Assembly: GCF_000621605.1 (NCBI RefSeq) | Contig: NZ_JHXX01000012.1 | Coordinates: 1 to 64,000 of the forward strand | Source of the DNA: Butyrivibrio sp. MC2021 | GTDB lineage: Bacteria > Bacillota > Clostridia > Lachnospirales > Lachnospiraceae | Length of the DNA: 64,000 nt | Direction: 5' to 3' | Shown here: piece after piece, positions 57,879 to 64,000 of the stretch | Numbering within the stretch: position 1 is the first letter of the stretch | Layout: the number at the start of each line of letters is the position of its first letter | Translations under genes and position numbers: made by a program | The notes under the pieces: model-generated | The model's input: only the letters and a program-made list of their open reading frames with translations | Database searches by the model: none | What the model was told of the DNA's origin: nothing

Positions 57879-59387
57879 GTGAGCGATACGACAATCCTGA
57901 AGATGCGGGGCATCAACAAAACATTTCCGGGTGTGCGGGCACTTCAGAATGTGGACTTTACCCTGAATAAAGGTGAGATCCATGCCCTTATGGGGGAAAA
58001 CGGCGCCGGAAAATCAACACTTATCAAGGTCCTTACAGGTGTTTACACCAAGGACGGCGGAACAATAGAGCTGGAGGGAAAGGGAGAAGTCTCCATCCAT
58101 TCACCTCAGGAAGCTCAGAACAACGGTATCAGTACCGTTTATCAGGAGATTACCCTCTGCCCCAACCTTACAGTGGCAGAGAATATGTTTATCGGAAGAG
58201 AAAAGGGTGCTTTCACCAACTGGAAGCATATGAACACTGAATCCGACAGACTTCTTCAGAAATTGGACATTCCTGCAAAGGCCACCCAGCAGCTGGGAAG
58301 CTGCTCCATAGCAGTACAGCAGATGGTGGCAATTGCCAGAGCGATAGATATGGACTGCAAGGTTCTTATTCTCGATGAGCCTACTTCCTCACTTGACGAG
58401 CAGGAGGTTGAGAAGCTCTTTGACCTTATGAGAGACCTTAAGAAAATGGGAGTTGGAATCATCTTCGTTACCCACTTCCTGGATCAGGTTTATGAGGTAT
58501 GTGACAAGATCACAGTACTTCGTGACGGACAGCTGGTGGGCGAGTATGAGATCAAGGATCTTCCCAGAGTTCAGCTTGTTGCCAAGATGCTTGGTAAGGA
58601 GATGGATGACCTCTCTGACATTAAGGGCGAGAGTGCTTCTTATGCAGGAGATGATGCAGGCGAGATAGTATTTGAGGCCAAGGACCTTCAGAGTAACGCA
58701 GGCATAAGACCTTTTGACTTCTATATTAAAAAGGGTGAAGTCAACGGCTTTACCGGACTTCTCGGATCAGGACGAAGCGAGTGCGTAAGAGCAATCTTCG
58801 GAGCTGACAGAGTTATCGGCGGTACAGTCAAGGTTCATGGAAAAGAGGTTAAGATCAGCAATCCTCTCGATGCCATGAAGAACGGCATAGCTTATCTTCC
58901 TGAGGACAGAAAGCTTGACGGAATTATCGGGGATCTTTCCGTAAGAGATAACATTATTCTGGCTCTTCAGGTACTTACAGGCTTCTTCAAGCCCTTCAGC
59001 AAGGCCAAGGCCAATGCTTTTGCTGATGAATATATTAAGAAACTTAATATCAAGACCGCATCTGCGGACACACCCATCAAATCATTGTCCGGCGGTAACC
59101 AGCAGAAGGTTATTCTTGCCAGATGGCTTTTGATGCATCCTGAGTATCTTATCCTGGATGAGCCTACAAGAGGTATCGATGTAGGAACCAAGGTAGATAT
59201 CCAGAAGCTGGTTCTTGAGCTTGCTTCGGAGGGAATGAGCGTTACCTTCATTTCATCCGAGACAGATGAGATGCTCAGAACCTGTTCAAGACTTGTAGTA
59301 ATGCGCGATAGAAAAGTAGTGGGACAGCTTTCAGGAAACAGTCTCACCCAGAACAATATCATGAGTACTATCGCAGGAGGAGATTAA
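57879..59387 (+). CDS. Sugar ABC transporter ATP-binding protein (two ABC domains)
   Basis: A 502-residue double ATPase of the MglA/RbsA/YtfR class. The first half has Walker A GENGAGKST and Walker B VLILDEPTSSLD with a degenerate signature (LGSCSIAVQQ). The second half has the altered Walker A GLLGSGRSE and an intact signature LSGGNQQK with LILDEPTRGIDVG. This asymmetry is normal for the class. GTG 57879 is eight bases after GAGGAG (57865-57870). It energises import through the two permeases encoded next. Confidence 0.95.
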   Translation: MSDTTILKMRGINKTFPGVRALQNVDFTLNKGEIHALMGENGAGKSTLIKVLTGVYTKDGGTIELEGKGEVSIHSPQEAQNNGISTVYQEITLCPNLTVAENMFIGREKGAFTNWKHMNTESDRLLQKLDIPAKATQQLGSCSIAVQQMVAIARAIDMDCKVLILDEPTSSLDEQEVEKLFDLMRDLKKMGVGIIFVTHFLDQVYEVCDKITVLRDGQLVGEYEIKDLPRVQLVAKMLGKEMDDLSDIKGESASYAGDDAGEIVFEAKDLQSNAGIRPFDFYIKKGEVNGFTGLLGSGRSECVRAIFGADRVIGGTVKVHGKEVKISNPLDAMKNGIAYLPEDRKLDGIIGDLSVRDNIILALQVLTGFFKPFSKAKANAFADEYIKKLNIKTASADTPIKSLSGGNQQKVILARWLLMHPEYLILDEPTRGIDVGTKVDIQKLVLELASEGMSVTFISSETDEMLRTCSRLVVMRDRKVVGQLSGNSLTQNNIMSTIAGGD

Positions 59388-59390
59388 GGT

Positions 59391-60476
59391 ATGTCAGATA
59401 CAAAAAAGAAAAAGGATCAGAGCTTTTTAAAAAGGCTTACATCAAATCAGCTCTTTATTCCGCTTCTTGCACTTATTCTTCTCGCGGCAATAAATCTGAT
59501 AGTTGATCCCAGTTTTATAAAGGTTACACCCGGTTACAACAACGCAGGAAATCCGGTTCTTTCCGGATACCTCATTACTATTTTGGATTACGGCTCAGAG
59601 CTGGCTATTCTTGCCATCGGTATGACACTGGTAACAGCGGCTTCCGGCGGACAGGACATTTCAGTAGGTGCTACCATAGCAATTGCGGGATCTGCAATGC
59701 TTAGAGTTCTCTGCGGCGGCGATTCAAGACCTGAGACCATTCAGGCGCCCATCATCGTGGCATTCCTTGTAGCCTGCCTGGTAGGTATGCTCTGCGGAGC
59801 CTTCAACGGACTTCTGGTTTCCGTATTCAAGATCCAGCCCATGATCGCAACACTGATTCTGTTCACTGCAGGTCGTTCCATTGCAGCATGGATCAACAAC
59901 AACGAGCTTCCTATCGTTCCGGATCCTAGATTTTCCTATTTCGGTGGATTCATTCCGGGAATTCCGATTCCCACAACAGTGTTCATTGCTGCCATCTGTA
60001 TCGTAGTGATCGCACTGGTGCTGAAGTTCACCAATCTGGGACTTTACACACAGGCAGTTGGTATCAACGAGAGCTCATCAAGACTTAACGGTATCAACCC
60101 TACATTTATCAAGTTCCTGGCTTTTGTAATCCTTGGTATCTGCGTAGCAGTTGCAGCGCTTATCAAGGTAAGCCGTCTTTCAACCATCAACTATTCTGTT
60201 ATTGCAAAGGATATCGAGATGGATGCTATCCTTGCGGTAGCCCTTGGCGGAAATGCTCTTTCAGGAGGTAAGTTCAATATCTGGGCATCAATCCTTGGAG
60301 CATATGTTATTCAGTTTTTGACAACAACTCTTTATAAGTTCAATGTGCAGTCAGACGCTCTTGCAGCTTACAAGGCTGTTGTAGTTATTCTCCTTGTAGT
60401 ATTCTCGGCACCTAAGGTGAGAGAGACTATGGGCAATCTTGTTAAAAAGGTTGCACCCAAGAAGGAGGTGGCATAA
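59391..60476 (+). CDS. Sugar ABC transporter permease (YtfT-like)
   Basis: A 361-residue permease of the branched-chain/ribose (BPD_transp_2) type, with about ten helices. Typical segments are GMTLVTAASGGQDISVGA, GAFNGLLVSVFKIQPMIATL and DAILAVALGGNALSGGKFN. It lies three bases after the ATPase gene and directly abuts the second permease gene. A heteromeric permease pair (YtfT/YjfF) is typical for galactofuranose-type systems. Confidence 0.94.
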   Translation: MSDTKKKKDQSFLKRLTSNQLFIPLLALILLAAINLIVDPSFIKVTPGYNNAGNPVLSGYLITILDYGSELAILAIGMTLVTAASGGQDISVGATIAIAGSAMLRVLCGGDSRPETIQAPIIVAFLVACLVGMLCGAFNGLLVSVFKIQPMIATLILFTAGRSIAAWINNNELPIVPDPRFSYFGGFIPGIPIPTTVFIAAICIVVIALVLKFTNLGLYTQAVGINESSSRLNGINPTFIKFLAFVILGICVAVAALIKVSRLSTINYSVIAKDIEMDAILAVALGGNALSGGKFNIWASILGAYVIQFLTTTLYKFNVQSDALAAYKAVVVILLVVFSAPKVRETMGNLVKKVAPKKEVA

Positions 60477-61508
60477 ATGAGACTTAGAAAGGGCAGTATT
60501 TTCAACAAGATAAGCGATACAAACCTGCTTCTTATCATCACTATTGTCATTTTCTTTATGATGTATATCGGAGCGATCATTTTCCAGGGCGGCGGTTTCA
60601 CCAAGCCCCAGATGTTCTTTAACATCCTTAACGCCAACGCTTCTCTTATCATAACAGCCACAGGCATGAGCATTGTTATGATCTGCGGCGGAATCGATAT
60701 CTCCGTGGGCGGCGTTGTTGCACTGGTTTCCATGTGCTGTGCGGTATACCTTGATTACCATGACGGAAGCATCCTGGGATCGATCCTCATTGCTCTTGGC
60801 ATCGGCCTGGCTTACGGCCTGGTACAGGGATTCCTTGTAGCATATCTGGACATCCAGCCCTTCATAGTATCGCTGGCAGGTATGTTCTTTGCCAGAGGTA
60901 TGACAACCATCGTTAACACAGCTCCTTTTAACGTAGCAGACGAGGAGTTTACAGCCCTCAAGCTCACCAGAATCAATGTTCCTTTCCTGGGATCCTACAA
61001 CAAAAAAGGTGTATGGATGCCTGCCTATGTTGAAATCGGTGTTATTGTAGCTCTTCTGATTGTGGTATTATTGTTTGTGGTGCTTCGCTGGACCAAGCTT
61101 GGAAGAAACTTCTACGCTGTAGGAGGAAATAAGCAGAGTGCACTCATGATGGGAATCAACGTTAAGCGTACCAAGTTCCTTTCACACCTTATCTGCAGCA
61201 TTCTTGCAGGAATCGGCGGATATGTTTACTTCCTTCATGTAGGTTCCGGAGCAGCCAGCCATGCTATGGGTATGGAAATGAACGCCATTGCTTCTTCAAT
61301 TATCGGCGGAACAATGCTTACCGGTGGTGTAGGTAATATCATCGGAACCCTGTTCGGAGTATTGTCACTTAGCACAATTCAGAACATCGTTGCTTCAGCA
61401 GGTCTTGATGATGCATGGTGGACAGGAATCACCATTGCTGCAATGCTCTGTCTCTTCCTTATTATTCAGAGTATAGTGATGGCACAGAAAAAGAAGGCTC
61501 TTAAATGA
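60477..61508 (+). CDS. Sugar ABC transporter permease (YjfF-like)
   Basis: A 343-residue second permease with the same family segments: GMSIVMICGGIDISVGGVVAL, FLVAYLDIQPFIVSLAGMF and MNAIASSIIGGTMLTGG. Its ATG follows the upstream stop codon with no gap, and its ribosome site AAGGAGG lies inside the upstream coding end. It overlaps the second binding-protein gene by four bases. Confidence 0.94.
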   Translation: MRLRKGSIFNKISDTNLLLIITIVIFFMMYIGAIIFQGGGFTKPQMFFNILNANASLIITATGMSIVMICGGIDISVGGVVALVSMCCAVYLDYHDGSILGSILIALGIGLAYGLVQGFLVAYLDIQPFIVSLAGMFFARGMTTIVNTAPFNVADEEFTALKLTRINVPFLGSYNKKGVWMPAYVEIGVIVALLIVVLLFVVLRWTKLGRNFYAVGGNKQSALMMGINVKRTKFLSHLICSILAGIGGYVYFLHVGSGAASHAMGMEMNAIASSIIGGTMLTGGVGNIIGTLFGVLSLSTIQNIVASAGLDDAWWTGITIAAMLCLFLIIQSIVMAQKKKALK

Positions 61509-62554
61509 AAAAATACCTACCATTACTTGCAGTAGTATTTCTTATAATAGGATTTATGATCGGCTGCGGAGGAAACTATGTTTCCTCCGATGAGGCAGCC
61601 GTTGATAACAGCACTGAAAAAGCCGACACGTTAATAACGGTCGGCTTCTCTCAGTTGGGGGCGGAATCGGACTGGCGAAGCGCCAACACGGATTCCATGC
61701 TTGCCACCTTCACCGAAGAAAACGGATATTCACTGGTCTACAAAAACGGACAGCAAAAGCAGGCCAATCAGATCACTGCCATCAGGACTTTCATACAGCA
61801 GGATGTTGATTATATAGTCCTGGCTCCCGCCAACGAAGAGGGCTGGGAATCGGTGCTGTCGGAGGCCAGGGATGCCCATATCCCTGTTATCCTGGTGGAC
61901 AGAAGAGTCAATGCCTCGGACAAGAATCTCTATTCCTGCTGGGTAGGCTCTGACTTTGAGCTGGAGGCCAAAAAGGTCACCGCCTGGATCAATGCCTATA
62001 CCACCGGCTGCGGAATAGACCCTTCAGAGCTTCATATAGTAAATATCCAGGGTACCATCGGAAATACTGCTCAGATCGGAAGGACCAGAGGTCTTGCCAA
62101 TGCGGCCAGGGACTACGGCTGGGATCTTATGGCTGAGATTTCCGGGGACTTCACCGAGGCCAAGGCCCGGGAGGTTATGGAGGCACTTTTAAAACGCTTT
62201 GACAATATAAATGTGGTATACTGTGAAAATGACAACGAGGCCATCGGCGCCATTTCAGCTCTTGAGAGCGCAGGCAGAAGAGTAGGACCGAATATCCAGA
62301 AGGGTGAGGTTATGGTGGTTTCCTTTGACGGCGTCAATCAGGAGGCTCTTAATTATGCAAGAGAGGGCAAGATTTCCTGCATCGCGGAGTGCAATCCCTT
62401 GCACGGTCCCAGAGTTGATGCCCTGATCAAGGCCCTTGAGAACGGGGAGCAGCCCGATAAGTTCAACTATGTGGATGAGAAGATATACAGCTCAATCCCT
62501 GATGTGACCGATGTTACAGTTGACGGTAAGACTTATCCCATCGAGAAACCATAA
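61505..62554 (+). CDS. Second sugar-binding lipoprotein, YtfQ-like
   Basis: A 349-residue lipoprotein (lipobox MIGC, Cys21). It strongly resembles E. coli YtfQ, the galactofuranose-binding protein: ITVGFSQLGAESDWRSANT, KNGQQKQANQITAIRTFI, VILVDRRVN, NIQGTIGNTAQIGRTRG and SGDFTEAKAREVMEALL. It is translationally coupled to the permease (ATGA). A second binding protein at the end of an import operon may widen the substrate range, or may act as a sensor partner for the YesM-type kinase, as proposed for XylFII-LytS systems. The sugar is inferred, not shown. Confidence 0.93.
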   Translation: MKKYLPLLAVVFLIIGFMIGCGGNYVSSDEAAVDNSTEKADTLITVGFSQLGAESDWRSANTDSMLATFTEENGYSLVYKNGQQKQANQITAIRTFIQQDVDYIVLAPANEEGWESVLSEARDAHIPVILVDRRVNASDKNLYSCWVGSDFELEAKKVTAWINAYTTGCGIDPSELHIVNIQGTIGNTAQIGRTRGLANAARDYGWDLMAEISGDFTEAKAREVMEALLKRFDNINVVYCENDNEAIGAISALESAGRRVGPNIQKGEVMVVSFDGVNQEALNYAREGKISCIAECNPLHGPRVDALIKALENGEQPDKFNYVDEKIYSSIPDVTDVTVDGKTYPIEKP

Positions 62555-62572
62555 CAAAATTTAATTTATGTG

Positions 62573-62602
62573 TTGACACATTCTTGTAGTTTGTGTTATA
62601 GT
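62573..62602 (+). promoter_or_regulatory. Promoter of infC-rpmI-rplT
   Basis: A perfect TTGACA (62573-62578) and TATAGT (62597-62602) with an 18-base spacer. Confidence 0.8.
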
Positions 62603-62608
62603 ACTTGA

Positions 62609-62750
62609 GTATTTGAAAACAAAGCAGAGTATCCACTCTCACCCTGCGGCACAGCCAGTAGCGGTTAATATCTTTTCAAATCTTCCCTTTAGTAAAGGGT
62701 AGACTGGAATCAGATTATTTGTGGATACTTGCGAGTATCCACTTTTTTTA
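62609..62750 (+). ncRNA. L20-type leader (ribosomal protein autoregulation)
   Basis: A structured 5' leader of infC-rpmI-rplT with mutually exclusive structures. The terminator is GTGGATACT (62721-62729) with AGTATCCAC (62734-62742) and seven Ts. An identical AGTATCCAC at 62628-62636 can pair with the same 62721-62729 arm to form an antiterminator. A further nine-bp helix (62611-62619 with 62673-62681) and a hairpin (62685-62690 with 62694-62699) lie in between. This is the organisation of the Bacillus subtilis L20 leader, in which excess L20 favours termination. The start coordinate is estimated from the promoter. Confidence 0.85.
62721..62749 (+). terminator. Regulated terminator in the infC leader
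   Basis: Perfect nine-bp stem (62721-62729 with 62734-62742), TGCG loop, seven Ts. It is the attenuator of the L20-type leader and lies before infC, not after a gene. Confidence 0.88.
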
Positions 62751-62771
62751 CATATTTTGGAGGATAAAGCC

Positions 62772-63281
62772 ATTAGCGAGTTATTTATTAATGACCAGAT
62801 CAGAGCTAAGGAAGTTCGTGTAATTGGTATCGAGGGGGATCAGCTGGGTGTTATGTCCATTCAGGACGCCAGGAAGATCGCTGAAGATGAGGGTGTTGAT
62901 CTTGTAATGATCGCTCCTACAGCCAAGCCACCTGTTTGCAGAGTTGTTGATTACGGCAAGTTCAAGTATGAGCAGCTTCGCAAGGAGAAGGAAGCAAGGA
63001 AGAAACAGAAGACAGTCGAGATCAAAGAGATCAGACTTTCTCCCAACATTGACACCAATGACCTTAACACCAAGGTTAACGCTGCCAAGAAGTTCCTTGA
63101 GAAAGGAAACAGAGTTAAGATCACTCTTCGTTTCCGTGGAAGAGAAATGGCTCATATGGGTGCAAGTGTGCACATTCTTACAGATTTTGCAGAGGCACTT
63201 GCTGATGTGGCTGTTGTTGAGAAGCAGCCCAAGGTTGAGGGACGTAGCATGACCATGTTCCTTACCGAGAAGAAAAACTGA
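62772..63281 (+). CDS. infC: Translation initiation factor IF-3, AUU start codon
   Basis: A 169-residue IF-3, which binds the 30S subunit and monitors start-codon choice. The N-terminal domain begins ISELFINDQIRAKEVRVI; later segments include APTAKPPVCRVVDYGKFKYE and the C-terminal KVKITLRFRGREM-like stretch (RVKITLRFRGREMAHM). No ATG, GTG or TTG stands where homologues start, but ATT at 62772 is in frame and eight bases after GGAGG (62759-62763). A rare AUU start is known for E. coli infC, where IF-3 represses its own translation. An in-frame GTG at 62721 lies inside the leader terminator and is rejected. Confidence 0.93.
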   Translation: MSELFINDQIRAKEVRVIGIEGDQLGVMSIQDARKIAEDEGVDLVMIAPTAKPPVCRVVDYGKFKYEQLRKEKEARKKQKTVEIKEIRLSPNIDTNDLNTKVNAAKKFLEKGNRVKITLRFRGREMAHMGASVHILTDFAEALADVAVVEKQPKVEGRSMTMFLTEKKN

Positions 63282-63387
63282 TTTTTAGCCAGTTTATTGG
63301 TTAAAGATAAATCTATGATATTTGCCTGGATGCGTATGCATTCCATATATCATAAAAATCTATTGATGAATTAGGAGGATTTTAGTT

Positions 63388-63588
63388 ATGCAGCAAAAGA
63401 TGAAGACAAAGAGAGCTGCTGCCAAGAGATTCAAGGTTACAGGAACTGGCAAGCTCATGAGAAACAAAGCGTATAAGCGCCACATCTTAACAAAGAAGTC
63501 CACAAAGAGAAAGAGAAATCTTAGACATGCCGGACTTGTTGACGCTACAAATGTAAAGACAATGAAGAGCATCCTTCCTTACGCTTGA
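63388..63588 (+). CDS. rpmI: Ribosomal protein L35
   Basis: A 66-residue, very basic 50S protein with the L35 signature [19 protein letters not shown] near the N terminus. AGGAGG precedes ATG 63388. It is the second gene of infC-rpmI-rplT. The 106-base gap after infC contains a possible hairpin (arms ATGATAT and ATATCAT, about 63314-63359), perhaps a processing site. Confidence 0.97.
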   Translation: MQQKMKTKRAAAKRFKVTGTGKLMRNKAYKRHILTKKSTKRKRNLRHAGLVDATNVKTMKSILPYA

Positions 63589-63683
63589 GCAGAACACTTG
63601 ACGAGTTTTTTTCGAGTCTAGTGAGAAGCCCATAATTGTTTGTTAATAGGAAGATGATTTTGAAATTTTAGGAGGATTTTAAG

Positions 63684-64000
63684 ATGGCAAGAGTTAAAGG
63701 CGCATTAAATGCCAAGAAGAAGCATAAAAGAGTATTAAAGCTTGCAAAGGGCTACAGAGGAGCAAGATCAAAGCAGTACAGAGTAGCTAAGCAGTCAGTT
63801 ATGAGAGCACTTACTTCTGCATTCGCTGGACGTAAGCAGAAGAAGAGAGATATGAGATCTCTCTGGATCACACGTATCAATGCTGCAGCTAGAATCAATG
63901 GTCTTTCATACAGCAACATGATGCACGGTCTTAAGCTTGCCGGCGTAGACATCAACAGAAAGATGCTCGCTGAGCTTGCAGTTAACGATCCTGATGGATT
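63684..64000 (+). CDS. rplT: Ribosomal protein L20 (truncated by window end)
   Basis: The first 105 codons of L20, a primary 23S rRNA-binding protein and autoregulator of this operon through the leader at 62609-62750. The protein begins [20 protein letters not shown], then [13 protein letters not shown] and a basic helix, as expected. AGGAGG (63670-63675) precedes ATG 63684. The gene is open at the window end; only about 12-15 residues should be missing. Confidence 0.96.
   Translation, partial: MARVKGALNAKKKHKRVLKLAKGYRGARSKQYRVAKQSVMRALTSAFAGRKQKKRDMRSLWITRINAAARINGLSYSNMMHGLKLAGVDINRKMLAELAVNDPDG

Noticed and set aside
62721..62771. GTG 62721 as infC start
   Set aside because: It lies in the terminator stem of the leader, has no ribosome site, and adds 17 residues absent from IF-3. 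ATT 62772 fits the GGAGG site.

Overview
This window looks like a chromosomal segment of an anaerobic, plant-polysaccharide-associated Clostridia bacterium, most likely a Lachnospiraceae member near Butyrivibrio or Pseudobutyrivibrio. That is an inference. It rests on the secreted GH11-CBM36-CE4 xylan enzyme, several very large BspA/GLUG/Big-type surface proteins, the DUF5717/DUF5716-like operon, a CIRCE element before htpG, consistent AGGAGG ribosome sites, and the infC-rpmI-rplT operon with an L20-type leader. No phage, insertion sequence, CRISPR array or rRNA was seen. Most genes lie on the + strand; the exceptions are an FNT channel, a cyclophilin and tRNA-Trp.

Layout. 1-7908: a bifunctional xylanase/acetyl esterase and a 1850-residue secreted repeat protein. 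7920-10153: CIRCE-controlled htpG. 10201-16074: a formate/nitrite-type channel diverging from a four-gene MacAB-like export operon (ATPase, adaptor, two permeases). 16142-23088: a tight four-gene operon of poorly characterised proteins (a giant Ig-plus-helical protein, a divergent actin/Hsp70-like protein, a TPR-like protein and a coiled-coil membrane protein). This is the best candidate for an undescribed system. 23126-26148: purF-purB, with the purF promoter embedded in a long inverted repeat. 26193-32418: metF followed directly by a MoxR/DUF58/VWA/VWA/TPR (Bat-like) operon.

32453-48976: a surface-protein island with three large secreted proteins (LRR plus Ig repeats, GLUG plus Big2, and glucan/choline-binding-like repeats), a decayed LRR/B-repeat pseudogene, and between them cyclophilin, an Sfp-type phosphopantetheinyl transferase and a TRIC/UPF0126 membrane protein. 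49112-51250: tRNA-Trp, and a GH13 lipoprotein with a cre-like operator. 51346-56648: pepF, vanZ-like, and a YesN/YesM-type two-component system, all overlapping. 56736-62554: a YtfQRT/YjfF-like sugar ABC operon with two different substrate-binding lipoproteins. 62573-64000: the L20 leader, infC (AUU start), rpmI and the beginning of rplT, which runs off the window.

Together the genes suggest a cell that degrades xylan and starch outside the cell, takes up sugars through a two-component-regulated ABC transporter, and displays a set of huge adhesin-like proteins whose mature N termini share an unusual Glu/Asp/Ser-rich segment. All family names come from reading motifs by eye, and no database search was run.
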